Assembly (NCBI GenBank): GCA_001803235.1 | Contig: MHBL01000402.1 | Coordinates: 16,599-80,598 of the forward strand | Direction of reading: 5' to 3' | Length of the DNA: 64,000 nt | From: Lentisphaerae bacterium RIFOXYA12_64_32 | Lineage (GTDB): Bacteria; Verrucomicrobiota; Lentisphaeria; Oligosphaerales; YB12-FULL-65-16 | Shown: piece by piece, positions 42,017-51,302 of the stretch | Numbering within the stretch: the first letter of the stretch is position 1 | How the letters are laid out: each line of letters starts with the position of its first letter | Translations under genes and position numbers: made by a program | Notes under the pieces: model-generated | Databases searched by the model: none | Told to the model about the DNA's origin: nothing | The model's input: the letters and a program-made list of their open reading frames with translations, nothing else

Positions 42017-44354
42017 GTTCACCTCCGGCACCATCGTTTTCCTGCCGTTTGCGGACTTGTTCGGAGAGCAGCGCCACGCGCCGTACCAACTCCTGCTGCC
42101 GTTGCCACAGGCCCGACGTCGGCGAATCCGCCTTTTCTCCACCGCCGACCTCTGCCGGAATGCCGGCCAGCCAAGTCACGGCCGCAGCGGTGTCACTCTT
42201 GTCCAGCTTGAGACGCAGCAGCCGGCTCAGCCACCCATCGACCCAGGACTCGCCCGGGAAGACGCGGCACGCCTGCGTCAGCACCGCGGTAGCCGGGTCC
42301 AGTGCGCCGCGGGTGCAGTGGAAGTCCAGCAGTGTTTCGCAGAGTTCGCGCCAGCAGGCCCTGGCCTTGGGGTCCTTCTCGGCCTGGGCTTGGAGGGCGT
42401 CGAGGCGTTTTAGGGCCTCCGTCTCAGCCTCCGGCAGCGCCATCCGCAGATGGAGTATGTCGCGAGCCACTTCGAGCCGGCTCCGCGCCTGCGGGTCCTG
42501 CAGTCGGTCGACGCCCAACTCCAGTCGTCGCGAGGCCTCGGCCGTTTGTCCGGCCGCTATTGCGGTATCGGCCCAGTCCAGGAATGCCGCGGCGGGAAAC
42601 TCGATCCCCCGGGTCTGCTGCAGGCTGGCGCGGAAGAGCGGATTGGCTTTGTCGGCATTCCCGAGCCTGGCGTAAGCCTGGGCCGTCTGGACCGCGCACG
42701 CCAAGCCGGCACGGGTAGGCGTGGACGGATCCGCGGGGTTTGACTTCAGGACCCGCGGCATGTCCCCTTCGGCCGCGGCCTGGATGGCGCCGGCGTACAG
42801 GTCCATGTCGAAGTAGGCCTCAACCAGGCGCAGGCGGGCTTCCTGGTTACGGGGGCTACTGGCGTAGCGGGCGAGGTACCGCCTGGCCCGGTAGGCAACC
42901 ACCGCCGGGGAGCGTTGCAGCCGTACGGCGCAGCGGAGATCGTCGAACAGGACTCTCTCGCGGAAATCAAGGTGGAGCGGGTTCGTGAGATAGCGCAGGA
43001 ACTCTTCCTCCGCCCGCTGGTCCTCGCCCCGTTTGATCTCCATCAGACCGAGGAGGTAGTCCACGCCCTCGTGGACCTGGCTCCACAGCGGGGGGCTCTG
43101 CCTTTTCAACTGCACCAGCACATCCCGGAACGCGATCAGGTGGGTCGGTTTGTTTCCTTCACAGATCTCGTCAACCAGCGTGGAGTGCGAATCGAGAAAC
43201 AGGTTGAGCATCCGTGTCGCGGTGGTTCGGTCGGAAAAGCGTACGATCAGCTTATGCAGCAGCGCCGCGCCGTCCTGCCAGTTTCGGGTCTGGCGGTACA
43301 GCTCGAACAACCGGAAGTGCGCTTCGACCGACTCGGGTTCCTGCGGGAACTCCTGGAGGCAGGCTTGCAGCAGACGCGTGGCCTCGGGGATGTGATTGAA
43401 TTTCTGTTCGACCTGCGCCATCAGGAGGTACGACCGGATCCGTTCGCTCACGGGAACGAGAGGCTCATTGGTCTCCTCCGCGTAGTGCCGGGCGCTGTCC
43501 AGGTCGTTGGTCAGCACGCACGTGTCGACCAGTCCGTTCAGCACGAAGGTGCGGCTGGGGGTGCCGGGCGGCATTCCGGTCAGGGCTTTCTCGTAGTGGG
43601 CCCTGGCCTCGCGTAGGGCCGTCGCCGTGGCTCCCTTCTCGTCGGTCGGCCAGTTCTGGCCTCGTGCCAGCGCGAGCACGCCGCCGTTCCGCAGGCCCTT
43701 GAGGATCGCGTCGCCGGCCTCCAAGTGGGCCCGTGCCCGGACGGAATCGGTGGCTTTGCCGATGATCTCCTCGCAGAGCTTCAGAGCGCGGGGGCAATCC
43801 TGCACCTGGGACAGGCAGATGGCCTTCAGCAGTGCCAGTTCGGTATTGCCGTGGCTCTCGGGGAAATCCGCCAAGAGGGAGTCGATGCGCTGCAGCGTGG
43901 CGTACCACTTTCGCTGCTCGAACCCGACCAGGACAAGGAGGTTCCGGACTCGGGCTTGCACAGCACGATCGGTGTCGCTCTTCAGGATGGGCAGCAGCAG
44001 CAGCTCAGCCCGGCGCAGGTCGCCCTCGGCATCCCCGGACAGGTGCTCCTGGACGCGGCTGAAAAGGAACTCCACGATGGCCAGGTCGCGCTGCCGACGC
44101 TGACCGGAGCTGAGGTCGACATCCGGCAGTGCCTGCAGTTGCTTGAGGGCCTCTTCCCTGAGGCCGTGGCGGCCCTTCTCCGACCACATGGCGAGATTGA
44201 ACTGAGACCGGCTCCGGCTTTCCGCGGCGTCCCGGTCGCAGCGGCTCTTGATGTGCCGTGCCTGCCCGATCACCAGGGTCACTATCGCGGCGGCGCTGAG
44301 AAGAGCCACCAGGTGAAACCACCCGTGTCGTAGGGTTGTGCCGATCCGGCTCAT
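42000..44354 (-). CDS. Membrane-anchored TPR protein of the flagellar operon
   Basis: The 784-aa protein has one N-terminal membrane segment (FHLVALLSAAAIVTLVIG) and a large periplasmic part made of many TPR-like helical repeats (for example NTELALLKAICLSQVQDCPR, ATRLLQACLQEFPQEPESVE). No enzyme domain. It lies between the receiver gene and the FlgN-like gene. By position it may be a scaffold for motor-associated periplasmic structures, but this is inference. Confidence 0.6.
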   Translation of the reverse strand: MSRIGTTLRHGWFHLVALLSAAAIVTLVIGQARHIKSRCDRDAAESRSRSQFNLAMWSEKGRHGLREEALKQLQALPDVDLSSGQRRQRDLAIVEFLFSRVQEHLSGDAEGDLRRAELLLLPILKSDTDRAVQARVRNLLVLVGFEQRKWYATLQRIDSLLADFPESHGNTELALLKAICLSQVQDCPRALKLCEEIIGKATDSVRARAHLEAGDAILKGLRNGGVLALARGQNWPTDEKGATATALREARAHYEKALTGMPPGTPSRTFVLNGLVDTCVLTNDLDSARHYAEETNEPLVPVSERIRSYLLMAQVEQKFNHIPEATRLLQACLQEFPQEPESVEAHFRLFELYRQTRNWQDGAALLHKLIVRFSDRTTATRMLNLFLDSHSTLVDEICEGNKPTHLIAFRDVLVQLKRQSPPLWSQVHEGVDYLLGLMEIKRGEDQRAEEEFLRYLTNPLHLDFRERVLFDDLRCAVRLQRSPAVVAYRARRYLARYASSPRNQEARLRLVEAYFDMDLYAGAIQAAAEGDMPRVLKSNPADPSTPTRAGLACAVQTAQAYARLGNADKANPLFRASLQQTRGIEFPAAAFLDWADTAIAAGQTAEASRRLELGVDRLQDPQARSRLEVARDILHLRMALPEAETEALKRLDALQAQAEKDPKARACWRELCETLLDFHCTRGALDPATAVLTQACRVFPGESWVDGWLSRLLRLKLDKSDTAAAVTWLAGIPAEVGGGEKADSPTSGLWQRQQELVRRVALLSEQVRKRQENDGAGGEHVARN

Positions 44355-44407
44355 TCGGGGTCATCTCCCTTGGCTTGCGTCTGTCCCGGCTGCGATCTCA
44401 GCCGGGG

Positions 44408-44869
44408 TCATTCCTCCAGCAGCAGGCTCCGTTCGGCAGCGCCGACCAGACGCGGGAATGCCGCCCGGACCAGGTTTCCAGACAGGAGGTCCTCGACCAG
44501 GCCGAGGACCGTCTCGGGCGCTGCCGGCTTCCTGAGCACACCACGCACAATCGGTGCCTGCGTGACCGACCCGGGCAGTTCGCACGCTGCCGAGACCAGC
44601 AGCACGGGCGGGGAAGCTTCCTGTGCAGACATCCACGTGATCAGGTCCTCGGCGGACCCATCCTCCAGATTGAAATCGGAGATGACCAGGTCGATGTGGC
44701 GATCGCGCAGCGTCTTTTGCGCCGTCGACACCCGGGCGCAGCTCAGGACGGAGTGCCCTACGCTTTCCAGCAACTGCCGCAAACCTGCCGCGAGGGTGCG
44801 GTCGTCCTCCACCACCAGCACACAGCCTCGGCCTGACCCCGACAGTGACACGGTCTGAGTGTTTTCCAT
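44408..44869 (-). CDS. Single-domain response regulator receiver
   Basis: The 153-aa protein is a CheY-like receiver with an acidic cluster EDD (21-23), phospho-acceptor Asp65 (LVISDFNLEDG) and conserved Lys in VLRKPAAPE, followed by a short C-terminal extension. No output domain. The start is one base after the stop of the LysM gene. It could carry a phosphate signal to the motor or to the three activators in the locus. Confidence 0.8.
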   Translation of the reverse strand: MENTQTVSLSGSGRGCVLVVEDDRTLAAGLRQLLESVGHSVLSCARVSTAQKTLRDRHIDLVISDFNLEDGSAEDLITWMSAQEASPPVLLVSAACELPGSVTQAPIVRGVLRKPAAPETVLGLVEDLLSGNLVRAAFPRLVGAAERSLLLEE

Positions 44870-44870
44870 A

Positions 44871-45776
44871 TCAGAGATTCCCTTCCCCGTTTTTGTGGCG
44901 GCTGGGAACCACCAGCAGTGTGCCCTTGGGCAGAGGGGCCGCCGGGTCGGCGATCTTACTGCGATTGGCCTGGTAGAGCGCGTCCCACTGGGTTGCGTCG
45001 CCGTACACTTCCTGCAGGGCGCTGATCTGCTTCAGGTCCGCTGCCATCTTCACCTCGTAGTACTCAAAGCTTGCCAGGTCCGGCTTGTCCGGCCCGGGGG
45101 TGATCGACTGAAGTGAGCCCGGGAGCAGGGTCAGCAGGGTCCGGAGTTCGTCGATGCGGACCATATCGCTTTTCGTCGCCTCCGCTTGCATGGCCAGGAC
45201 CTGCTGCACGAGGCGCGCCAGGTTCTGTGCACTCGCCTCGATCTTCCGGCGGTACTGCCGTTCCACCGTGAAGGCATCCGCCCGGGCCAGGATCCCGTTG
45301 GCGCGGCCGCTGGCGGTGCCGAGGGCCATCTGCTCCTCCCATTTGCTGGTTTCGGCCATGAGCGTCTCCAAGTTGCGGACCTCGGTCGTCACCCTGGCGA
45401 GCAGGCTGGGTGATGCGAAACCCGACACCTCCGACTTTGAGGTGCCGGGGGAGGCGGCCGGCGCCGAGAAACCCTCGCGGTCGCCGTCCAGGGCCGTCAG
45501 AGAACGCCGGTATGCCTCCATCGCTTCGCGCCACTCCTGCAATAGTGCTGCCGGCGTCCTCGACTGGGGTTTGGGCAAGGCCGCCAGATTGGGTGCCGCG
45601 GCGGTCGTGGCGTCAGGGGCCACCGCCACAGTGGCTGCAGGGGGAGTTGCCGAGGTCGGGTTGGCCCCCTCGGGGTTGGTTGCTTCCAGCGCACGTGCAC
45701 TGAACGATAGAAGGGTCAAGGAAGAGACGAGGGCGGTTCGCAAGGTCCAGCTCAATCGGTGTACTCGAGTTCTCAT
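44871..45776 (-). CDS. Secreted LysM-like protein
   Basis: The 301-aa protein begins with a signal peptide (LRTALVSSLTLLSFSARA), then an Ala/Pro/Thr-rich linker (about 33-75), a coiled helical middle (about 75-230) and a C-terminal LysM-like module (EYYEVKMAADLKQISALQEV, then YQANRSKI and LPKGTLLVVP). LysM binds peptidoglycan. It is the first gene of a long flagellar operon behind a strong sigma-54 promoter. It may anchor part of the basal body to the cell wall; that role is inferred. Confidence 0.65.
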   Translation of the reverse strand: MRTRVHRLSWTLRTALVSSLTLLSFSARALEATNPEGANPTSATPPAATVAVAPDATTAAAPNLAALPKPQSRTPAALLQEWREAMEAYRRSLTALDGDREGFSAPAASPGTSKSEVSGFASPSLLARVTTEVRNLETLMAETSKWEEQMALGTASGRANGILARADAFTVERQYRRKIEASAQNLARLVQQVLAMQAEATKSDMVRIDELRTLLTLLPGSLQSITPGPDKPDLASFEYYEVKMAADLKQISALQEVYGDATQWDALYQANRSKIADPAAPLPKGTLLVVPSRHKNGEGNL

Positions 45777-45822
45777 GTCGGCGACTCCTTACCGGTTCGT
45801 CTTGGATCCCGGCGTCCGGTGG

Positions 45823-45839
45823 TGGCACGCGTCCTGCGT
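45823..45839 (+). promoter_or_regulatory. Sigma-54 promoter of cheX-cheY
   Basis: TGGCACGCGTCCTGCGT is a near-consensus -24/-12 element (GG-N10-GC). Start predicted near 45849, 79 bases before the GTG at 45928. It faces away from the minus-strand site at 45867-45883, and the two overlap in a short divergent region. Confidence 0.65.
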
Positions 45840-45866
45840 CTGCTCCAGCCGTACAGGGTGCCGACA

Positions 45867-45883
45867 ACGCAAGATCGGTGCCA
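45867..45883 (-). promoter_or_regulatory. Sigma-54 promoter of the LysM-to-FlgM operon
   Basis: On the minus strand TGGCACCGATCTTGCGT matches TGGCAC-N5-TTGC exactly. Start predicted near 45857, 80 bases before ATG 45776. The downstream genes to 34095 are closely spaced, so this promoter may drive about 11.7 kb. Confidence 0.65.
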
Positions 45884-45927
45884 TCCGGGTGGTAACCAGA
45901 AAGCCGGCAGATGCGGAGAGGGCAAAC

Positions 45928-46392
45928 GTGAAACAACAGCACTACGAACCGTTCGTCGAGGCGACCGTCGAAACACTGGAGATGATGTGCGGCATGAGCG
46001 TCACCCGGGCCGGGGATGCGTATGAGGCGAAGAACATTCTGCCGGCGTACGGGATTATCGCGGTCATGGGTTTCTCCGGTGGGCTGCGGGGCATGGTGCT
46101 GCTGACCATGCCGATGCCGGTGGCGCGCGCCATGGTTGGCGCCTTTGTCGGAGATCCCAACATCGCCGACGAATCCGACATCTCCGACGGGATGGGCGAA
46201 GTGCTCAACATCCTGGCCGGCGCCGCCACCGCGAAGCTGCCCTTTCCCGGGATGAAGATCAGCTTGCCTATGGTATTGATGGGGAAGGACCAGCACCTGG
46301 CCGGTCAGCACGGTATTCCATGGGTGGTGATCCCCATGCGAATGCAGACGGGCGGGGAGTTCGACATTCGGGTATCCATGGCGGAGGCGTAG
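45928..46392 (+). CDS. cheX: CheX-type phosphatase of CheY
   Basis: The 154-aa protein starts at GTG 45928 behind GGAGAGG. It has the CheC/CheX/FliY phosphatase motif ExxN (Glu91, Asn94 in MGEVLNILAGAA), preceded by SGGLRGMVLLTMP, and ends with a beta segment (GGEFDIRVSM). CheX dephosphorylates CheY-P in the cytoplasm. cheY follows after 10 bases, and both are driven by the sigma-54 site at 45823. Confidence 0.85.
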   Translation: MKQQHYEPFVEATVETLEMMCGMSVTRAGDAYEAKNILPAYGIIAVMGFSGGLRGMVLLTMPMPVARAMVGAFVGDPNIADESDISDGMGEVLNILAGAATAKLPFPGMKISLPMVLMGKDQHLAGQHGIPWVVIPMRMQTGGEFDIRVSMAEA

Positions 46393-46402
46393 AGAAACAG
46401 TC

Positions 46403-46828
46403 ATGAAAATCATCCTCACTGACGATTCGAACACGATGCGGAAGATCCAACGCCGCGTACTCACGGAAATGGGGATTGTGGACGTGCTGGAGGCCGGCAA
46501 CGGCGCCGAGGCGCTCAAGTTGCTCAAAGAACAGAATTACCAGATCGACCTGATGTTGTGCGACATCAACATGCCGGAGATGGACGGCATCGAGACGCTG
46601 GACCGGATTCGGCAGATCCCCGAGGCGGCCAACATTCCGGTCATCATGTGCACCTCCGTTGCCGACAAGGATCAGGTGATACGGGCCATCAAGGCGGGGG
46701 CCAAGGGCTACGTCGTCAAGCCGTTCCGACCCGAGGACCTCCAGAAGAAGATCGAGGCGGTCGTCGGACCGCGGCCCAAGCCGGACGCGGCGGTGTCGCC
46801 GCCACCCGTCCCCCCCGCCGCCCCGTGA
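46403..46828 (+). CDS. cheY: Chemotaxis response regulator CheY
   Basis: The 141-aa receiver has DD (7-8), phospho-acceptor Asp54 (LMLCDINMPEMDG), the Thr/Ser switch region VIMCTSVADK and Lys in GYVVKPFRPE. A Pro-rich tail of about 15 residues (PKPDAAVSPPPVPP) is an extension beyond usual CheY length. It lies 10 bases after cheX, which supports CheY over a generic receiver. The kinase CheA is not in the window. Confidence 0.85.
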   Translation: MKIILTDDSNTMRKIQRRVLTEMGIVDVLEAGNGAEALKLLKEQNYQIDLMLCDINMPEMDGIETLDRIRQIPEAANIPVIMCTSVADKDQVIRAIKAGAKGYVVKPFRPEDLQKKIEAVVGPRPKPDAAVSPPPVPPAAP

Positions 46829-46867
46829 GGTCGCACCGATGTGAGCAGGCTGGCGGCGGGACAACGG

Positions 46868-46884
46868 TGGCATGCATCCTGCGT
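46868..46884 (+). promoter_or_regulatory. Sigma-54 promoter of motA-motB
   Basis: TGGCATGCATCCTGCGT is almost identical to the cheX promoter. The start near 46894 leaves an unusually long leader of about 224 bases before motA. No other promoter-like motif is evident in the 289-base gap. Confidence 0.55.
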
Positions 46885-47117
46885 GAATGTCCCCGGACAT
46901 GAGTCATGTGTCTGGAGATTTGCCGCAAAGGACGGGTTTCAGGAATGCAGAACGGATTTGAACTCCAACTTCCCTCCTTGCATCTGACACCCGAACACCT
47001 GCACCGCAGCGCGGGGTCATGCAAGAGGTTTGAGTGCGATTCGGAAGGCTGACCGGGGCAACCCGCGCGGCCGCAACGGAGCCCGTTCCCAAGGCGCGAT
47101 ACACGAAGGCCAGATAA

Positions 47118-47900
47118 ATGGGCAAGATCACGATCGCCGGACTGCTGATGTGCTGGGGAAGTGCCCTCGCCTCGGTCTTGCTCGAGGGCGGGCACCTGGG
47201 CTCGTTCGTCGCTCTGTGTCCGTTCATCCTGGTGTTTGGTGGTACGCTTGGCGCGGTCCTGATCACCCTGAGCACGGAAGAGGTCAAAGACCTGAAGACC
47301 TACATTATGCTGCCGTTCAAGGGTCGCCATGTGGATCTGGAGGCCTTGGTCGGCAAGATGGTTGAACTGGTCACCATCGGCCGGCGTGAGGGTCTCCTGG
47401 CACTGGAGTCGCACATCGAGGCACAGCCGGATCCGTTCATGCGCAAAGGGCTTCAATTGGTGATCGACGGCATTGACGCGGAAACGCTGTTTTCCATCAT
47501 GGAGGAGGATATTGCGACGCGGCAGGCGTGGTACAAGGATGGGGAAGAGATCTTCACCAAGCTGGGCGGTTTTGCGCCCACTCTGGGCATCATCGGTACG
47601 GTCCTCGGCCTGGTGCACATGCTGTCGAAGCTGGAGGATCCCGGGACCATGGGCCCGGCGATCGCCGCCGCGTTCATCGCCACCCTCTATGGCGTTTCGA
47701 GCGCTAATCTCATCTTCCTGCCACTAGGGAACAAACTGAAGAAAATATGCCAGATCGAAGTGGCCGAGAAACGGCTGGTCCTGCAGGGGTTGTTCGGGCT
47801 GCAGGGCGGGGAGAGCCCGCGCGTGCTGGAGATCCGGTTGCGGTCTTTCCTCCACGAACCGGCCGGCGGAGCGGGCAAAGGCAAGGCGGCGGGTCACTGA
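47118..47900 (+). CDS. motA: Flagellar stator protein MotA
   Basis: The 260-aa inner-membrane protein has four hydrophobic segments (about 7-25, 32-50, 148-168, 180-200), a cytoplasmic loop with HVDLEALVGKMVELVTIGRR, and the conserved LGGFAPTLGIIGTVLGLVH followed by IAAAFIATLYGVSSANLIFL. With MotB it forms the ion-driven stator. A sigma-54 promoter lies 250 bases upstream. Confidence 0.93.
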   Translation: MGKITIAGLLMCWGSALASVLLEGGHLGSFVALCPFILVFGGTLGAVLITLSTEEVKDLKTYIMLPFKGRHVDLEALVGKMVELVTIGRREGLLALESHIEAQPDPFMRKGLQLVIDGIDAETLFSIMEEDIATRQAWYKDGEEIFTKLGGFAPTLGIIGTVLGLVHMLSKLEDPGTMGPAIAAAFIATLYGVSSANLIFLPLGNKLKKICQIEVAEKRLVLQGLFGLQGGESPRVLEIRLRSFLHEPAGGAGKGKAAGH

Positions 47901-47979
47901 CACGGCGCTCCAACACGGTCTGAGATTTCGTGCCGCCCGCGAGCAAGTCGCGACGGCGGTACTACGGAGACTAGGTTAA

Positions 47980-48906
47980 ATGGCAGCACCCCCCAAGCGC
48001 AAGCACCGCGGCGGTGAAGCGGAGAAGGAGAACAACGAGCGCTGGCTGCTCACCTACGCCGACCTGATCACTCTGCTGGTGGCGTTCTTCATCATGATGT
48101 ATTCGATGTCGGTGATCAACATGGAAAAGTTCAAGGAAGCGGCGATTGCCATTCGCAGCGGCTTCGAGGGCAAGCAAGGGGACCATTTCATCCAGCGCGA
48201 CTTTGCCACGGTCCGCAAGGGCAAGCCGCCGAGTCCGAAGATGTTGATGACCGACCGCCCGCCCCTGCCGGTGTCGCCGCCGGACGTCGGGGTTTTCGAT
48301 CAACTCAACAGGCAGATCGCCACGCTCAAGATTGGGGGGTTCTTCCAGCCGGTCATCGATCTGGGCGAGTACAAGTCGGAACGGTTCGCGGTGATCGTTT
48401 CGGGAAGCATCTATTTCGAGCCGGGCAGTAACACCCTGACCGAGGACGCGTCCGAGAAGCTGGCCATGATGGCCAGGCTGCTCGCCACGGTCGAGAACAA
48501 GATCCAGGTCGACGTTTACGCCAGCCGGCTTCCGGGTCAGGAGAATGGCACGGCCCCGTGGCTTCTGTCCGCACAGCGCGGGCTGGCAGTGGTCGACTTC
48601 ATCCGGGCGCAGCAGGCGTTTCCGGCGGAGCGGTTTGTCGTCTCTTCCTACGGCGCGTCGATGGCGCCCAAGAACCGGGATCTCTACGCGTTTTCCAGCA
48701 GTGGCGAATGGGTCCGGTTGAACGAGGATGGTTGGCTGGCCAGCGACACGCAGTCGCAGGTCCGTCGCAAAGACCGTGCCGTGATCAGCCTGCTCTGCCC
48801 CGATACAGCGCCCAGGAAGGACCGTGCCAAGGAAGGCGAGTCCAAAGGCGGCGAGGAGAAGAAAGAGGGCGGCCACAAGTCGGAGGCGAAGTCCGGCCAC
48901 GGGTGA
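47980..48906 (+). CDS. motB: Flagellar stator protein MotB
   Basis: The 308-aa protein has an N-terminal basic segment, one membrane helix with the ion-binding Asp28 (LLTYADLITLLVAFFIMMYS), a plug-like segment, and an OmpA-type peptidoglycan-binding domain (about 120-270; YFEPGSNTLTEDASEKLAMM, then SAQRGLAVVDFI). The last ~35 residues are Lys/Glu-rich and disordered. It follows motA after 79 bases. Confidence 0.92.
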   Translation: MAAPPKRKHRGGEAEKENNERWLLTYADLITLLVAFFIMMYSMSVINMEKFKEAAIAIRSGFEGKQGDHFIQRDFATVRKGKPPSPKMLMTDRPPLPVSPPDVGVFDQLNRQIATLKIGGFFQPVIDLGEYKSERFAVIVSGSIYFEPGSNTLTEDASEKLAMMARLLATVENKIQVDVYASRLPGQENGTAPWLLSAQRGLAVVDFIRAQQAFPAERFVVSSYGASMAPKNRDLYAFSSSGEWVRLNEDGWLASDTQSQVRRKDRAVISLLCPDTAPRKDRAKEGESKGGEEKKEGGHKSEAKSGHG

Positions 48907-48924
48907 GGAGCGTCAGCTTGCGAC

Positions 48925-48941
48925 GTGACGGTCGCCGTCAC
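48925..48941. terminator. Hairpin between convergent motB and activator genes
   Basis: GTGACGG (48925-48931) and CCGTCAC (48935-48941) form a perfect stem with a 3-base loop in the 45-base gap between the motB stop and the end of the sigma-54 activator gene. No T-run on either side, but the position suits a bidirectional transcription barrier. Confidence 0.4.
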
Positions 48942-48951
48942 CGGCCGTGCC

Positions 48952-50343
48952 TCACTCGATCCCGTATTCGGCAAGCTTCTTGTACAGGGTCGTGCGGTGC
49001 AGGCCCAGGATGCGCGCCGCCTTGTTCCGGTTGCCCTGGGCTTCGTCCATGGCCTTGCGGATGGCCTGGCGTTCCGCGTCAGCCATGGACATCACCGTGC
49101 CGGCTGGCGTTGGCGGCGCTGTCACCGTGGCCGCCACCGCCATCGCCGCGCCCGGCAGCGTGGGGAAGAACAGCAGATCTGTCCCGATGGCCTCGGTCTG
49201 GGTCAGCAGGCATCCCCTCTCCACAACGTTCCGGAGCTCGCGCACATTGCCGGGCCAGCTATAGTTCTTCAACCGGCTCATGGCGTCGTCCGTGAGGCCA
49301 TGGATTTTCTTGCCGAAACGGCGGGCGAAAATGTCGACGAAATGCCGGCACAACTCCGGGACATCCTCCGGGTGCTCGCGCAGGGGGGGCAAGTGGAAGG
49401 GGATGACGTTAATCCGATAGTAAAGGTCTTCCCGAAACTGGCCTGCGGCAACCTGGTTCTCGACGTTCTTGTTGGTGGCGGCGATCACGGCCACGTCCAC
49501 ATTCACCACTTTGGAGTCACCGATACGCCGAAACTGTTTCTCCTCCAGGACGTGCAGGAGTTTGGCCTGCAGCGCCAGGTCCATGTCGCCGATCTCGTCC
49601 AGGAACATGGTGCCTTTGTCGGCGAGTTCGAACAGGCCGGCCTTGTCCTCTTTCGCGTCGGTGAACGACCCCCGCTTGTGTCCGAACAGTTCGCTCTCAA
49701 CCAGCATTGCCGGCAGCGCGGAGCAATTCACCTCTACGAACGGGTTGCTGGCCCGTTGACTCATGCCGTGAATCGCCTTGGCGAACAGGCTCTTGCCGGT
49801 CCCGGTCTCGCCGCGCAGGAACAGGCAGGAGAAATTGCTCGACGCCACGCGCTTGGCCAGGTCCATGGCCTGGTGCATCGCGGCCCCGCCGCCCACGATA
49901 CGGTGGCTCGGTTCAGTCGCCGTCTCGCGCTGCGTGAGCTGGCTCAGCAGGTTGACCTGTCGGTTCAGCCGCAGGCGTTCGGCCAGATTCCGGACCGTGT
50001 TCTTGAGCAGGACCTTCTCGACCGGCTTGGTCAGGAACTCGAACGCCCCGGCTTTGATGCACTTGACCGCCTTCTGGATGTCCCCGTGTGCCGTCATGAT
50101 CATGACGTGCATGCCGGGGTACTCCCGGCGCCAACGTTCCAGCAGTTCGGCGCCGTCCTCGTCCGGAAGGCACAGGTCGAGGATCGCCACCTCAAAGGCA
50201 CGTGTCGCCAGCTGCTCGGTGGCGCTCTTGCCGTCCGCGGCCACCGTGACCTCGTGCCCGTCGGCTTCCAGCACGTCCTTCACCCCGAGCCCCACCAGGA
50301 CGTTGTCCTCGACCACCAGAATGGAAACCGCGGTGTCAGCCAT
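48952..50343 (-). CDS. Sigma-54-type response regulator with GSFTDA loop
   Basis: The 463-aa protein has a receiver (Asp56 in VAILDLCLPDEDG), AAA+ domain with GETGTGKS, Walker B GTMFLDEI, and a C-terminal Fis HTH (NRNKAARILGLHRTTLYKKL). The sigma-54 contact loop reads GSFTDA instead of GAFTGA; the family does contain GxFTDA variants, so activity is still likely. ATG 50343 starts the receiver. It follows the kinase gene at 50403 by 59 bases and is the last gene of the operon from 54519. Confidence 0.88.
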   Translation of the reverse strand: MADTAVSILVVEDNVLVGLGVKDVLEADGHEVTVAADGKSATEQLATRAFEVAILDLCLPDEDGAELLERWRREYPGMHVMIMTAHGDIQKAVKCIKAGAFEFLTKPVEKVLLKNTVRNLAERLRLNRQVNLLSQLTQRETATEPSHRIVGGGAAMHQAMDLAKRVASSNFSCLFLRGETGTGKSLFAKAIHGMSQRASNPFVEVNCSALPAMLVESELFGHKRGSFTDAKEDKAGLFELADKGTMFLDEIGDMDLALQAKLLHVLEEKQFRRIGDSKVVNVDVAVIAATNKNVENQVAAGQFREDLYYRINVIPFHLPPLREHPEDVPELCRHFVDIFARRFGKKIHGLTDDAMSRLKNYSWPGNVRELRNVVERGCLLTQTEAIGTDLLFFPTLPGAAMAVAATVTAPPTPAGTVMSMADAERQAIRKAMDEAQGNRNKAARILGLHRTTLYKKLAEYGIE

Positions 50344-50402
50344 CGGGCGCCCCCTAACCTTATCCAGAATCCTCTCGCCACGTGTTCCTGCCGTCCCGCA
50401 GG

Positions 50403-51302
50403 TCAACTCGCCGCCACCATCATGACGACCACCGCGTCCGGCAGGTTCGGCCGAATTCGCAGCTCGACCTTCAGCGCCTCGCAGGCGCGTTGGGCAATCG
50501 CCAAGCCCAGACCGTCGTGTCGCCCGCGCGAGGAACAAAATGGGCGCACGGGCGCGGACGGTACTGCTGACGCCCAAGGCTCGCCGGAATTGATGACCGC
50601 CAGCGTCTGCCCGCCGTCTGTCTTCCAGAACAACTGCACCGCCCCGTGGCGTCCTGCCGCTTCGCCGCCGTTGGCGAGCAACTCCTGAAGCGCCAGCCAG
50701 TAGAGGTTTCCCGCGCTCATGACTCCGTCTCTGTCGGGGTCGCCATTTAGCATGAACGGGCACAAAGGGAACCGGTGCGCAAAAAACTCCGCAGCATTCG
50801 CCAGCAGATCGGCGACCCGCACCGGTTCGGGCGCCGGCAGAGGTCCGAAGAGCAGGTCCAGGCGTGCCGTGAAGCGGACCAGTCCAGCCAGTTCGATCGC
50901 CATCAGATCGCAACGTTCCACGAACCATGAGTCAACGCCGCCTCTCCGGGCCGTGTCCAACTGCCGTCGGACACCGTCCAGTTCGGCACAGAACCTCTCG
51001 CAGGCGTCCCGGAGCACGCCTGTGGACAACTCTTTCGCGGCCCGTGCCGGCGTGGCATTCGCGGTTTGCCGAGAGCCTTCCGCCAACTGTGCCATGGCCG
51101 CCAGTTCGCGCTCCATCCCGTCGCACGGCGCCCGCAGCGCGGGACGCGTCGTCGCGCCGCGCTCGCGAATGGCATCGACCATCAGGCTCAATCCGGCGAC
51201 CGCGTTGAGAACACGATGCCTGAAGACTCGCCGCAAGGCCTCCTCGTCGACCACGTTCCACGGGTAGGCTGCCGGTGGGACCTCGCTTGCCGAGACCGTC
51301 AT
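50403..51302 (-). CDS. Atypical histidine kinase
   Basis: The 299-aa protein has an N-terminal dimerisation helix with His29 (VFRHRVLNAVAGLSLMVDAI) and a C-terminal HATPase-like domain (LALQELLANGGEAA, LAVINSGEP, RHDGLGLAIAQR). The usual F-box region is reduced and there is no sensory domain or membrane segment. Input could come from the multi-TM protein encoded just upstream (ATGA overlap). It is the probable partner of the activator at 48952. Confidence 0.7.
   Translation of the reverse strand: MTVSASEVPPAAYPWNVVDEEALRRVFRHRVLNAVAGLSLMVDAIRERGATTRPALRAPCDGMERELAAMAQLAEGSRQTANATPARAAKELSTGVLRDACERFCAELDGVRRQLDTARRGGVDSWFVERCDLMAIELAGLVRFTARLDLLFGPLPAPEPVRVADLLANAAEFFAHRFPLCPFMLNGDPDRDGVMSAGNLYWLALQELLANGGEAAGRHGAVQLFWKTDGGQTLAVINSGEPWASAVPSAPVRPFCSSRGRHDGLGLAIAQRACEALKVELRIRPNLPDAVVVMMVAAS

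Noticed and set aside
48952..50343. GSFTDA loop taken as proof that the activator no longer works with sigma-54
   Set aside because: GxFTDA variants are known among sigma-54 activators, so the change alone is not evidence of lost function.
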